DNA from: Streptomyces sp. SJL17-4 | GTDB taxonomy: Bacteria > Actinomycetota > Actinomycetes > Streptomycetales > Streptomycetaceae | NCBI RefSeq assembly: GCF_036826855.1 | Contig: NZ_CP104578.1 | Location: 3,534,001-3,598,000, forward strand | DNA: 64,000 nt | Reading direction: 5' to 3' | Shown: positions 39,305-47,942 of the stretch, piece after piece | How positions within the stretch are numbered: position 1 is the stretch's first letter | How the letters are laid out: each line of letters opens with the position of its first letter | Program-made: the position numbers and the translations under genes | The notes under the pieces: generated by a model | What the model was told of the DNA's origin: nothing | Databases searched by the model: none | The model's input: only the letters and a program-made list of their open reading frames with translations

Positions 39305-39871
39305 GTGGCACGGAGCAGCTCGGGATTCGTGGCCGGGCTCACGGCGGCGGCCGTCGCCGCGGTCTGCTTCCTGGCGTACCAGGCCTCGGCGAACGTCCCC
39401 GCGGATCTGGCGGCCAAGCCCCGGAGCCCCGGCACCTCCGTCCCGTCGATCTCGCCGAGCGGCGGGCCGAAGCAGCCGCCCAAGGACCCCTTGGCCGTAC
39501 CGGCGGCCTCCGGCAGCGGCGAGCGCGTCGTGTACTCCCTCGCCGACCGCCGGGTGTGGCTGGTCGACACGAAGGGCAAGGCCACCCGGACGTTCACGGT
39601 GATGCCGAGCACGGTGCACCCGACGCCGGGCGCGTACAGCGTGACGTCCCGCTCGGGCTCGGTCCGCGGCTCGGACGGCGTGCAGATCGAGCACGTGGTG
39701 CGGTTCGCGACGGCCCAGGACGTGGCGATCGGCTTCAGCGCGGCGGTCGACGGCTCGACGCCGAGCCCGGACCCGACGAAGAAGACCGGCGGCATCCGCA
39801 TGAAGCGGGCCGACGGGGACGCGCTGTGGACGTTCGCGGTGATCGGCGCGAAGGTCGTCGTCGTCGCGTAG
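39305..39871 (+). CDS. Membrane-anchored or exported protein, unknown function
   Basis: 188 residues. An N-terminal hydrophobic segment (GLTAAAVAAVCFLAYQA, about 10-26) is followed by a Pro/Ser linker and a compact beta-rich domain from about 78 (ERVVYSLADRRVWLVDTKGKATRTFTVMPST ... TFAVIGAKVVVVA). The layout (strand pairs with PGAYSVTSRS) recalls an L,D-transpeptidase core, but no catalytic Cys is present, so I leave it unassigned. GTG at 39305 follows GAGAGGTGG. Divergent from tsaB with 96 bp between. Confidence 0.72.
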   Translation: MARSSSGFVAGLTAAAVAAVCFLAYQASANVPADLAAKPRSPGTSVPSISPSGGPKQPPKDPLAVPAASGSGERVVYSLADRRVWLVDTKGKATRTFTVMPSTVHPTPGAYSVTSRSGSVRGSDGVQIEHVVRFATAQDVAIGFSAAVDGSTPSPDPTKKTGGIRMKRADGDALWTFAVIGAKVVVVA

Positions 39872-39918
39872 CCCCACCCCGTTGTGGGCGGCGGGGCCCG
39901 CCCCGGGCTACGACGCGG

Positions 39919-40110
39919 CTACGCCGCTCTGCCGCGCACGACCCTCGTGATCCGCTCGACCTGCCCGGCCCTCGCCCCGCGCTCCTCGTCCGCCCGGTCG
40001 GGGCGCCCGCTCGGCGGGGTCGACACGGCGCGGGCGGCCGCGCAGGATGCCAGCAGCTCACTCATCGAGACGTGGTCCCGGACGGGTTCCACGCGCTTCG
40101 GCGTCGCCAT
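39919..40110 (-). CDS. Small protein under an iron box, unknown function
   Basis: 63 residues, MATPKRVEPVRDHVSMSELLASCAAARAV then a polar tail with many Arg and Asp. No family is recognised. The ATG has GGGAGG six bases upstream, and a strong iron box lies only 12-30 bp upstream, overlapping any promoter, so iron-dependent repression is inferred. The stop comes before tsaE on the same strand, but they are 170 bp apart. Confidence 0.7.
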   Translation of the reverse strand: MATPKRVEPVRDHVSMSELLASCAAARAVSTPPSGRPDRADEERGARAGQVERITRVVRGRAA

Positions 40111-40121
40111 GCATGCCTCCC

Positions 40122-40140
40122 GTAGGTTAGGTTCACCTAA
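40122..40140. promoter_or_regulatory. Iron box (DmdR/IdeR-type operator)
   Basis: GTAGGTTAGGTTCACCTAA differs at two positions from the 19-bp Streptomyces iron box TTAGGTTAGGCTCACCTAA, and contains a perfect palindrome GTTAGGT-TC-ACCTAAC. Confidence 0.85.
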
Positions 40141-40244
40141 CCAGCTTGTGCATCCATGTCACCACGGCACGTACGAACGACGCAACACCTTCCCGACACG
40201 TTGTCGGAAACTACGTACGACCGTGGGGCTCCCGGTACGGCCGC

Positions 40245-40745
40245 TCAGAGCACGCCCAGGTCCTCCCCGGCCCAGCGCGGGCCGACCCCGCGCAGGACGA
40301 CCGTGCGCCGGTCGTCGTCGGTGTCGCCGGTCACCCGGTGGATCAGCAGGTGCAGCCGGTCGTCCGTCAGCTCCTCGACCTTCCCGTCACCCCACTCGAC
40401 GACCACGACCGACTCGGGCAGCGAGACGTCCAGGTCGAGGTCCTCCATCTCGTCGAGACCGCCGCCGAGGCGGTACGCGTCGACGTGCACCAGAGCGGGA
40501 CCGCCGACCAGGGACGGGTGGACGCGGGCGATGACGAAGGTCGGGGAGGTGACGGCGCCGCGCACGCCGAGGCCCTCGCCGAGACCGCGGGTGAGGGTGG
40601 TCTTCCCGGCACCGAGTTCACCGGTGAGCATGACGAGGTCGCCGGGGCGGAGGATCTTCGCGAGGCGGCGGCCGAGCTCCTGCATCTGCTGGGGGGAGTC
40701 GATCGCGAGGGTGGCGCCGGAGACGGGCTGGTGCGCTGCTTCCAT
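40245..40745 (-). CDS. tsaE: t6A biosynthesis ATPase
   Basis: TsaE drives the TsaBD cycle. 166 residues with Walker A GELGAGKTTLTRG (about 43-52), SPTFVIAR, HVDAYRL and VVEWGDG. ATG at 40745 is used; a TTG nine bases upstream could be an alternative. Close behind the hydrolase gene (11 bp). Confidence 0.94.
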   Translation of the reverse strand: MEAAHQPVSGATLAIDSPQQMQELGRRLAKILRPGDLVMLTGELGAGKTTLTRGLGEGLGVRGAVTSPTFVIARVHPSLVGGPALVHVDAYRLGGGLDEMEDLDLDVSLPESVVVVEWGDGKVEELTDDRLHLLIHRVTGDTDDDRRTVVLRGVGPRWAGEDLGVL

Positions 40746-40755
40746 ACCCGACAAC

Positions 40756-41946
40756 TTAGCTGTTACGGGTCTCCGGCCTCACCGTGACGGCCCCCGCCGC
40801 CGTCTCCGGGACGGCTCCCGCCCGGACGAGCAGGTCGGCGAGCCGGTCGGTGACCGCCTCGGGGTGCTCCAGCATCACCAGATGGCCGCCGTCCGGGACG
40901 ATGACCAGTTCCGCGTCCGGGAGCAGACCGGCGATGACCTCGGTGTGCGAGCTGGGGGTCACCAGGTCGTTGTCCCCGGCGAGCGCGAGCACCGGCACGT
41001 CGCTGAGGACGGACAGCGCGGCGGCCTTGTCGTGCTCGGCGAAGGCCGGGTAGAAGGCGGCGACGACGTCGATGGGGGTGGACTCGATCATCCGCTCGGC
41101 GAAGCGGGCGACGGCGGGGTCCACGTCCTTCGAGGCGAACGAGTACTTCTTGATGAGCCCGGCGAACAGGTCCGCGGTCGCCCGCCGGCCCCGCTCGACC
41201 AACTCGGCCTGGGAGCCGAGCGCGCGCAGCACACCGGGCAGGACCCGCCGGACGGCGTTGACGCCGGCGATCGGAAGGCCGTACGAGACCTCCGCGAGCT
41301 TCCCCGCGGACGTACCGACGAAGGCGACGCCGACGACCCGCTCGCGGACGAACTCCGGGTACCGGTCCGCGAGCGCCATGATCGTCATGCCGCCCATGGA
41401 GTGCCCGACCAGGACGAGCGGGCCCTCGGGCGCGGCGACGTCGAGGACGGCCTTGAGGTCGCGGCCCAGCTGGTCGATGGTGACGGGCACGCCGTCGGCG
41501 CCGGACTGGGCGACACCCTGACCCGAGCGGCCGTGGCTGCGCTGGTCCCAGTGGACGGTACGGACGAGACCGCGCAGCGCGGCCCGCTGGAAGTGCCAGG
41601 AGTCCTGGTTGAGGCAGTAGCCGTGGCTGAAGACGACGGTGACCGGGGCGGGCTCCTTGCGCCCGAAGAGCCGCCGGCGACGGGCGGGCGGGGTGTCCGC
41701 CTCCACCTCGTCGACCTCGTAGTACAGGACGGTCGAGTCGTCGGCGAGGGCCCGGCCGGGGGTCCCGCGCAGGCCGCCGTACGGGCCGGTGGAGTCGAGG
41801 GCGAGCCGCGCCTTCTGCCGTACGGACCGGCCGACGGTGAGCCGCTCGACGGCCACCCCGGCGGCCGCTCCCGCCGCGAGCACGCCTATCGCCGCACCGG
41901 CGAATCCGGCGCGGCGCCAGGTACCGGTGCTGCTGGACTCGCCCAT
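40756..41946 (-). CDS. Alpha/beta hydrolase, membrane-tethered
   Basis: 396 residues. N-terminal hydrophobic helix (about 14-32: AGFAGAAIGVLAAGAAAGV), then a hydrolase core: VVFSHGYCLNQDSW oxyanion loop, nucleophile elbow GHSMGG, acid in GDNDLVTP and His in GGHLVMLEHP. Esterase, lipase and other activities are all possible. Between alr and tsaE in a minus-strand run with gaps near 10 bp, so probably one operon; role unknown. Confidence 0.88.
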   Translation of the reverse strand: MGESSSTGTWRRAGFAGAAIGVLAAGAAAGVAVERLTVGRSVRQKARLALDSTGPYGGLRGTPGRALADDSTVLYYEVDEVEADTPPARRRRLFGRKEPAPVTVVFSHGYCLNQDSWHFQRAALRGLVRTVHWDQRSHGRSGQGVAQSGADGVPVTIDQLGRDLKAVLDVAAPEGPLVLVGHSMGGMTIMALADRYPEFVRERVVGVAFVGTSAGKLAEVSYGLPIAGVNAVRRVLPGVLRALGSQAELVERGRRATADLFAGLIKKYSFASKDVDPAVARFAERMIESTPIDVVAAFYPAFAEHDKAAALSVLSDVPVLALAGDNDLVTPSSHTEVIAGLLPDAELVIVPDGGHLVMLEHPEAVTDRLADLLVRAGAVPETAAGAVTVRPETRNS

Positions 41947-41956
41947 GGGCCCCCCT

Positions 41957-43105
41957 CTATTCGCCCAGGTACACGCGCGGGACGCGCGCGCCGATCCGGG
42001 TGACGATCTCGTACGCGATGGTGTCGGCGGCCACCGCCCAGTCCTCGGCGGTCGGTTCGCCCCGGTCGCCGGGTCCGAACAGCACGGCCTCGGTGCCCGG
42101 CGCGGGGACGTCGCCGCCCAGGTCGACGACGAACTGGTCCATGGCGACACGTCCGGCGACGGTACGGACGGTGCCGTCGACGAGGACGGGGCCGCGGCCG
42201 GAGGCGTGCCGGGGGACGCCGTCCGCGTAGCCGAGCGGGACGAGGCCGAGGGTCGTCTCCGTGTCGGTGACGTAGTGGTGGCCGTAGCTGACGCCGTGGC
42301 CGGCCGGGACCTGCTTGACGAGGGCGACGCTCGCCTTGAGCGACATCACCGGCCGCAGCCCCAGCTCGGCGGAGGTGCCCAGCTCCGGACTCGGCGACAC
42401 GCCGTACATGGCGATACCGGGACGGACCAGGTCGAAGTGGGCCTCGGGGAGCGTGAGGGTGGCCGGCGAGTTGGCGATGTGCCGGACCTCGGGCTCGACG
42501 CCGGCCTTCTCGGCGTAGTCGAGCATCGAACGGAAGACGTCGAGCTGGCCGGCGATGGAGGGGTGGTGCGGCTCGTCGGCGCAGGCGAAGTGCGACCAGA
42601 GCCCGGTGACCTTGACGAGCCCGTCGGCCTCGGCCTTGAGGGCGGCCCCGACCAGCTCGGGCCAGTCGGCGGGCTGACACCCGTTGCGCCCGAGCCCGGT
42701 GTCGGCCTTGAGCTGCACACGAGCGGTGCCGCCGGTCCTCCTGGCCGCCTCGACGACCTCCTCCAGGGCCCACATCCCGCTCACGGACATGTCGAGACCG
42801 GCCTCGATGCCCTGGTCCCAGGGGTCGCCGGGGGTCCAGAGCCAGCACATGACGGGGACGTCGGTGATCCCGGCGGCGCGCAGCGCGAGCGCCTCGTGCG
42901 GGGTGGCCGTGCCGAGCCAGTCCGCGCCCGCGTCCAGGGCGGCGCGGGCACAGCGCACCGCGCCGTGTCCGTACGCGTCGGCCTTGACCACGGCCATGAT
43001 CCGGACGTGGGGGGCGACACGGGCGCGCAGCGTGCGGACGTTCGCACGCAGCGCACCGAGGTCGATCTCGGCGCGGGCTCTGCGGGGCGGCGGTGTCTCA
43101 GTCAT
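41957..43105 (-). CDS. alr: Alanine racemase
   Basis: Alr makes D-Ala for peptidoglycan. 382 residues with PLP Lys in MAVVKADAYGHG (residue about 39), HIANSPATLTLPEAHFDLVRPGIAMYGVSP and catalytic Tyr in VSYGHHYVTD (second domain). As expected for the family. Starts with MTETPPPRRARAEIDLGAL; RBS not strong. Downstream hydrolase and tsaE follow on the same strand. Confidence 0.96.
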   Translation of the reverse strand: MTETPPPRRARAEIDLGALRANVRTLRARVAPHVRIMAVVKADAYGHGAVRCARAALDAGADWLGTATPHEALALRAAGITDVPVMCWLWTPGDPWDQGIEAGLDMSVSGMWALEEVVEAARRTGGTARVQLKADTGLGRNGCQPADWPELVGAALKAEADGLVKVTGLWSHFACADEPHHPSIAGQLDVFRSMLDYAEKAGVEPEVRHIANSPATLTLPEAHFDLVRPGIAMYGVSPSPELGTSAELGLRPVMSLKASVALVKQVPAGHGVSYGHHYVTDTETTLGLVPLGYADGVPRHASGRGPVLVDGTVRTVAGRVAMDQFVVDLGGDVPAPGTEAVLFGPGDRGEPTAEDWAVAADTIAYEIVTRIGARVPRVYLGE

Positions 43106-43125
43106 CGCGCCCAGTCTCTCAGGTG

Positions 43126-43989
43126 TCAGCCACCGGGCCGCTTTCCCCAGATGTAGACCCGGTCACCCTTGCGCAGCACGTCCCAGAGTTTCTGGGCGTG
43201 GCCGTAGCTGAGATTGACGCAGCCGCGGCTGCCGGTGGGCGTGGCGAGCTGCCCGTAGACGGCGTGGAAGGCCTGACCGCCGCTGAAGAACTGGGAGTAG
43301 GGCATGGGGGTGTTGTAGATGGAGGACCAGTGGTCCTTGTGACGCCAGTAGACGGAGTGCCAGCCGGTCCGGGTGGCGTACCCCGGGCGCCCGCTCCGCA
43401 TGTTGACGACGGGGAAGGTCACCTTCTTGTCCTTCCGCACCCACATGAGCTGCCGATCGAGATCGACACAGGCGACGGCGTACTTCTTCACGGGACAGCG
43501 CCGCCCCGGGTCCAGGTTCTTCCGGGCGGCGAGCAGTTCGGCGCGGGCCCAGGTGACGGGGCCGGCGTAGCCGTTGGCGGGCTTGATCTTCTCCTTGACC
43601 TGGAAGGCGCGGATGGCCCGGCAGTCGGCGGCGGACTGCTTCCCGTCGGCCTTGAGGCCGAGCAGCCGCTCGACCTGCCGCTGATGGGTCCCGGTGGTGG
43701 CGGTGCAGGAGGCCCCCACGGCACTTCGGGGCATGTACTCGACCAACTCGTCGACGTCCCCCTCGGGCGCGGGCACGGGCACCTCGCCCTCGGGCTGCAG
43801 GGGCGGCAGCACCTGATCGGGCGTATCCATCGGATACTCGGCCCGCCCACCCCCGACCACCCCGGGCACCAGCACGTCGACGGGCTCGGGCTCGGGAACA
43901 TCGGCAAGGGCCCCGCCCCCGGCCGCGGGCACGAGCAGGACGCCAAGAAGAACGAACAACGACACGGCACGACTTCTCGATCTGATCAC
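43126..43989 (-). CDS. L,D-transpeptidase, exported
   Basis: 287 residues. Signal-like start (RAVSLFVLLGVLLVPAAGG), a Pro/Glu-rich stretch, a peptidoglycan-binding-like helical region (about 85-150: RQVERLLGLKADGKQSAADCRAIRAFQ in parts), then the YkuD domain with FHAVYGQLATPTGSRGCVNL (catalytic Cys and upstream His). It forms 3-3 crosslinks in the wall. GTG at 43989 is chosen because it opens the signal peptide; GTG at 44001 is an alternative. Follows nothing tightly; alr is 20 bp downstream. Confidence 0.9.
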   Translation of the reverse strand: MIRSRSRAVSLFVLLGVLLVPAAGGGALADVPEPEPVDVLVPGVVGGGRAEYPMDTPDQVLPPLQPEGEVPVPAPEGDVDELVEYMPRSAVGASCTATTGTHQRQVERLLGLKADGKQSAADCRAIRAFQVKEKIKPANGYAGPVTWARAELLAARKNLDPGRRCPVKKYAVACVDLDRQLMWVRKDKKVTFPVVNMRSGRPGYATRTGWHSVYWRHKDHWSSIYNTPMPYSQFFSGGQAFHAVYGQLATPTGSRGCVNLSYGHAQKLWDVLRKGDRVYIWGKRPGG

Positions 43990-44081
43990 CCACCCACCCA
44001 ATCCCCGGGAACCCCGAAGAGCGCGCCGGGAGAGGCGCCCGGGGCAACGGGTTCGGCCGAGTGGGGGGCGGGGCGAGGGGG

Positions 44082-44124
44082 CGGGGCGCAGCCCCGAGGG
44101 GGGCGCCGGGGGCGCAGCCCCCGG
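44082..44124 (-). terminator. Two hairpins downstream of nnrD
   Basis: CGGGGC-GCA-GCCCCG (about 44082-44096) and CCGGGGGC-GCA-GCCCCCGG variants (44106-44124) lie 16-58 bases past the nnrD stop, before the L,D-transpeptidase gene. Confidence 0.7.
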
Positions 44125-44140
44125 GACAACAGACTTCCCC

Positions 44141-45604
44141 CTACCCCCCCGCCGTCACATCCCGCCACGCACCCCCCAGCGCCCCCGCCACCTCCCCCGC
44201 CGTCACCGGCCCGCCCCCCGACGCCCGCCGGGCCGCCAGGCCGTGCAGGTACGCCGCGCACGACGCCGCGTCCACCGGCCGCATCCCCGCCGCGAGCAGC
44301 GACCCCGCGAGGCCCGACAGGACGTCCCCGCTTCCCGCCGTCGCCAGCCACCCCGTCCCGGTCGGGTTCACCCGCACCGCGCCACCCACGGCGGCCGACG
44401 TCCCCGCCCCGCACACCAGCGTCGTCGACCCCTTGAGCAGCACCGTCGCCCCGAACCGCGCCGCCAGTTCCCGTACCGCCGCGAGCCGCCCCCTCTCCAC
44501 GTCCTCCCGGGTCACGCCGAGCAGCGCCGCCGCCTCCCCCGCGTGCGGGGTGAGCACGGTCGGCGCGCTGCGGGCCCGTACGAGCGAAGGGTCGAGCCCC
44601 CGCAGCCCGTCCGCGTCCACGAGCACCGGCACGTCCGAGGCGAGGACCTCCGCGACCCCCGGCCCGTCGCCGAGCCCCGGCCCGACCACCCACGCCTGCA
44701 CCCGCCCGGCACGGTCCGGCGGCCCCGGGTGGACCAGGGTCTCCGGGTGCGCCGCGATCACCGCGTCCGCCGCTGGCCCGACGTACCGCACCGCCCCCGC
44801 ACCGCCCCGCAGCGCCCCCTCGACGGCGAGCACCGCCGCCCCGGGGTAGCGCGCGGACCCGGCGACGACGCCGAGCACCCCGCGCCGGTACTTGTCGCTC
44901 TCGGCGCCCGGTAGGGGCAGCAGCCGCGCCACGTCCTGGTGCTGGAGCGCCTCCAGGTCGGCCACGCCCGGCAGTTCGCCGCCGAGCCCGATGTCGACGA
45001 GCCGCAGCGCGCCCGCGTAGGACCGCGCCGGATCGACGAGCAGGCCCGGCTTGTACGTCCCGAAGGTCACCGTCACGTCCGCCCGCAGCGCCTCCCCCGC
45101 CACCTCCCCCGTATCCGCGTCGACGCCGCTCGGCAGGTCGACGGCGACGACGACGGCATCGGAGCCGCGCGCGGCGCGGGCGACGGGCACGGCGTCGGGC
45201 CGGAGCCCGCCCTGCCCGCCGATGCCGGTGATGCCGTCGAGGACGAGATCGGCGGCGGCGAGCGGTTCGAACGGATCGTCGTGGGCGCTGTCCACGACCC
45301 GGCCACCCGCCGCCCGCAGCGCCGCGAGCCCGCCCTCGTGGGCGCGGTCGCCGAGGAGGACGGCGGTGACTCCGGCGCCGCGCCGGGCGAGCCTGGCGCC
45401 GGCGTAGAGGGCGTCGCCGCCGTTGTCGCCGCTGCCGACGAGGAGGACGACTCTCGCCCCGTACACCCGCCCCTTTCCGAGGAGGGAGCAGCAGGCGGCT
45501 GCGAGTCCGGCGGCGGCTCGTTGCATGAGCGCGCCTTCGGGGAGTCGGGCCATGAGGGCGGCTTCGGCGGCTCGTACGGTCTCCACGCGGTAAGCGGTAC
45601 GCAT
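44141..45604 (-). CDS. nnrD: Bifunctional NAD(P)H-hydrate epimerase/dehydratase
   Basis: Repairs damaged NAD(P)H. The N-terminal YjeF epimerase domain (about 1-210: LVGSGDNGGDALYAGARL, DGITGIGGQGGLR) and the C-terminal ADP-dependent dehydratase (about 225-487: GVLGVVAGSARYPGAAVLA, LTPHAGEAAALLG, catalytic Asp in ATAGSGDVLSGLAGSLLA) are both complete. Divergent from the iron-regulated gene pair upstream. Confidence 0.95.
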   Translation of the reverse strand: MRTAYRVETVRAAEAALMARLPEGALMQRAAAGLAAACCSLLGKGRVYGARVVLLVGSGDNGGDALYAGARLARRGAGVTAVLLGDRAHEGGLAALRAAGGRVVDSAHDDPFEPLAAADLVLDGITGIGGQGGLRPDAVPVARAARGSDAVVVAVDLPSGVDADTGEVAGEALRADVTVTFGTYKPGLLVDPARSYAGALRLVDIGLGGELPGVADLEALQHQDVARLLPLPGAESDKYRRGVLGVVAGSARYPGAAVLAVEGALRGGAGAVRYVGPAADAVIAAHPETLVHPGPPDRAGRVQAWVVGPGLGDGPGVAEVLASDVPVLVDADGLRGLDPSLVRARSAPTVLTPHAGEAAALLGVTREDVERGRLAAVRELAARFGATVLLKGSTTLVCGAGTSAAVGGAVRVNPTGTGWLATAGSGDVLSGLAGSLLAAGMRPVDAASCAAYLHGLAARRASGGGPVTAGEVAGALGGAWRDVTAGG

Positions 45605-45673
45605 GGTCGCAGTCTGCCGCAGTCCTCAAGCCCCCGCTCGGAGGCGTGGGTTGACGCCCCCTCATCGATCAAC

Positions 45674-45692
45674 TTAGGTTTGCCTTACCTAA
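45674..45692. promoter_or_regulatory. Iron box upstream of the exported protein pair
   Basis: TTAGGTTTGCCTTACCTAA matches the 19-bp iron box with about four differences, with both outer half-sites intact (TTAGGT and ACCTAA). It lies 31 bp before the ATG at 45723. Confidence 0.85.
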
Positions 45693-45722
45693 ATAACCAG
45701 CTCCCGGAAGGCCGGCTTCGCC

Positions 45723-46286
45723 ATGCGCACCCGCACCCTCACCCGCTCCGCCCTCACCCTCGCCTCCGCCGCCGCCCTCACCCTCGGCCTCGCCTCCACC
45801 GCCTCCGCCGCCACCACGAACCGCACCGTCACCGACGGCACCCGCACCTACAACCTCTCGCTCACCGCCCCGAACACCGCCTCCGCCGCCGGCACCAACG
45901 TCACCGTGACCGGCTCCGGCTACAACCCCGACCAGGGCGTCTACGTGGGCCTCTGCGCGATACCCGCGGGGGTGAACACCGCCGACCCCAGCACCTGGAA
46001 CAACAAGCCCACCCCCTGCCTCGGCGGCCAGGACGAGACCGGCACGACCGGCGCCTCCCACTGGGTGAACAGCGACTGGTACTGGATGTCCCCGTCCAAC
46101 TCCTCCCCGTTCACGGAGTCCGGCGGCCTCGGCTCCTTCTCCGTCCAGATCCACGTCAAGGCCAAGCTCTCCGACACCGTCACCTGCGGCCAGTCGGGTG
46201 TGACCTGCGCGATCGTCACCCGCGCGGACCACTTCGACAGCTCCGACCGGAAGTACGACGTCTACGTGCCGGTGACCTTCCAGTGA
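45723..46286 (+). CDS. Iron-regulated secreted protein
   Basis: 187 residues. Signal peptide with ALTLASAAALTLGLASTASA cleaved near residue 29. The rest is beta-rich: YNLSLTAPNTASAAGTNVTVTGSGYNPDQGVYVGLC, CLGGQDETG, SVQIHVKAKLSD and two Cys pairs (about C81/C98 and C157/C163). The neocarzinostatin-like immunoglobulin fold and haem-binding HtaA-neighbour proteins are similar in look, but I cannot assign it. GTGA overlap with the next gene makes a two-gene operon. Under iron control by the box upstream. Confidence 0.8.
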   Translation: MRTRTLTRSALTLASAAALTLGLASTASAATTNRTVTDGTRTYNLSLTAPNTASAAGTNVTVTGSGYNPDQGVYVGLCAIPAGVNTADPSTWNNKPTPCLGGQDETGTTGASHWVNSDWYWMSPSNSSPFTESGGLGSFSVQIHVKAKLSDTVTCGQSGVTCAIVTRADHFDSSDRKYDVYVPVTFQ

Positions 46287-47803
46287 GAACCGCCCTCCTC
46301 ACGACCGCCGCCGTGCTCGCCCTCACGGGCACGGCGGCGGTCGGGCCGGCCACGGTAGGGCCGGCCACGGTAGGGCCGGCCACCACCCCGGCAGCGGCCC
46401 CCGCCCCGCTCCACGAGAACCTCCGCACCCTCACCCCGCCCCTGGGCGCGGCCCTCGACGCCGAGGTCGACCCGGCCGCCGACCGGCTGTACGTCAGCAG
46501 CAGCGACGGCTCGGCCCACCGCCTCACGGTGTACGACACGGCCACCGGCGCCCCCGTCGGAGACCCGGTCGAACTCCCGGCCCCCGCCACGGTGATGGCC
46601 CTCGGCGCGCCCGGCACCCTCTACCTCGGCCTGTCCACCCGTATCGCCGTCTACGACACCGCGAGCCGCACCGTCACCGACCACCGGCTGCCGGTCGAGG
46701 GCAGCGTGAGCCTCCTCGCCGCCGACCCGGGGCAGGGACGGCTGTACGTCGGCAACCAGGCCGCCAGATCCGTCACCGTCCACGACACCGGGACCGGCAC
46801 GGTCGTCGGCACGCCCGTCGTCCTGCCCTTCCACCCGGCCGGACTCGCCGTGGACACCACGAGCCACACGGGGTACGCGACCTATGTCGGCGGCGCCGTC
46901 GAGAACGGCTCCGTCGTCTACCGGAACATCCTCAACGCCGTCGACGGCACCACCGGCCGCCTCACCGGCGCCGTCAGCCTGGGCACGACCGCCCTCGGCA
47001 GCATGGGCGTCACCGTCGACCCGACCGGCCGCACGGGATACGTGGCCAACCTCGCCGCCGGTACGGTCTCGGTCGTCGACCTGGCCGCACTGGAGGTCAC
47101 CGGCAGCCTCACCGTCGACGGCAACCCGAAGGCCCTCGCGTACGACCCGGGGACGACCACCCTGTACGCGGCCCGCACCGGGGCCTCGTCCGTGGCGGTC
47201 GTCGACCCGAAGGCGGGCACGGTGACGGAAACGATCACCACGGGCGAACGCCCGGCGGCCCTCGCCCTGGACCCGGCGGAGCACACGCTCTACACGGTGG
47301 CGGGCGGCGCGGTGACCCAGACGGTACGGAGGGCCCCGACGCCCCCGGAACCGACACCGACCCAGGAGCCGACGGACCCGACGCCGACGGACCCCACGAC
47401 GCACCCGGCCCCGAGCCCGACAGGCGCCTCGCCGACGCCCACGTCCACAGCCACGTCCGCAGCCCCACCCACACCCGCACCCACCTCGACGTCCGTCTCA
47501 CCGACGACGACCGCCCCGAGCCCCGGACAGACGCCGCCCCCGACGGACTCACCCTCCCCGGCCGCCACCACGGGAGGCACCACCGGCGGCATCAATGAAG
47601 GCACCGCCCAAGGCACTGCCCAAGGCACCGGCCAAGGCACCCGCGGCCTCGCCGCCACCGGCAGCCGCACCCTCCCCATCGCCCTCACCGCGGCGAGCCT
47701 CGCCGCCCTCGGCGGCACGGCCCTGATCCTGACCCGCCGCCGAGCGGCACAGGAAGGGACGGTAGGGACGGAAGGGACGGAAGGTACGGCCACCACCCCC
47801 TAG
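46283..47803 (+). CDS. Sortase-anchored YncE-like beta-propeller protein
   Basis: 506 residues. A signal peptide, an N-terminal stretch with VGPAT repeats, then about residues 55-350 of beta-propeller repeats in the YncE style (EVDPAADRLYVSSSDGS, YVGNQAARSVTVHDTGTG, YVANLAAGTVSVVDLAALEV, TLYAARTGASSVAVVDPKAG). A long Pro/Thr/Ser stalk follows, and the end has the sorting signal LAATGS, a hydrophobic helix (about 465-485) and RRR. Likely anchored to peptidoglycan by a class E-type sortase (LAxTG). GTG at 46283 overlaps the previous stop, and both are under the iron box, suggesting a role in iron or haem capture at the surface. Three DNA repeats lie inside (separate findings). Confidence 0.83.
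   Translation: MRTALLTTAAVLALTGTAAVGPATVGPATVGPATTPAAAPAPLHENLRTLTPPLGAALDAEVDPAADRLYVSSSDGSAHRLTVYDTATGAPVGDPVELPAPATVMALGAPGTLYLGLSTRIAVYDTASRTVTDHRLPVEGSVSLLAADPGQGRLYVGNQAARSVTVHDTGTGTVVGTPVVLPFHPAGLAVDTTSHTGYATYVGGAVENGSVVYRNILNAVDGTTGRLTGAVSLGTTALGSMGVTVDPTGRTGYVANLAAGTVSVVDLAALEVTGSLTVDGNPKALAYDPGTTTLYAARTGASSVAVVDPKAGTVTETITTGERPAALALDPAEHTLYTVAGGAVTQTVRRAPTPPEPTPTQEPTDPTPTDPTTHPAPSPTGASPTPTSTATSAAPPTPAPTSTSVSPTTTAPSPGQTPPPTDSPSPAATTGGTTGGINEGTAQGTAQGTGQGTRGLAATGSRTLPIALTAASLAALGGTALILTRRRAAQEGTVGTEGTEGTATTP
46343..46385. repeat. 15-bp in-frame repeat near the start of the propeller gene
   Basis: GGGCCGGCCACGGTA twice plus most of a third copy, coding for VGPAT in frame. Confidence 0.8.
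47600..47640. repeat. 12-bp in-frame repeat in the stalk of the propeller gene
   Basis: GGCACCGCCCAA three times with single-base changes plus part of a fourth, coding for GTAQ. Confidence 0.75.
47756..47791. repeat. 9-bp in-frame repeat at the end of the propeller gene
   Basis: GGGACGGAA and near copies four times, coding for a GT-rich tail, ending 12 bases before the stop. Confidence 0.75.
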
Positions 47804-47855
47804 ACGCGCGCGGCACTCACACCCGACGCCGGCCCTGGCAGCCGCGCGCACACGG

Positions 47856-47897
47856 CCAGGGGCCCGACCGTTTCCTTCCCGACGGCCGGGCCCCTGG
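47856..47897. terminator. Convergent terminator between the propeller gene and acpS
   Basis: CCAGGGGCCCG (47856-47866) and CGGGCCCCTGG (47887-47897) pair perfectly around a 20-base loop. Confidence 0.8.
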
Positions 47898-47906
47898 TCC
47901 GTACAT

Positions 47907-47942
47907 CCCACGCCCATGCCCACGCCCACGCCTACGCCTCCG
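47907..47942. repeat. Hexamer repeat across the acpS stop
   Basis: Six hexamers of the form CCCACG (CCCATG, CCTACG, CCTCCG). The CTA of CCTACG is the complement of the acpS TAG stop. Confidence 0.7.

Noticed and set aside
39305..39871. L,D-transpeptidase
   Set aside because: Beta-domain layout is similar but the catalytic Cys and SRGCVNL motif are absent.
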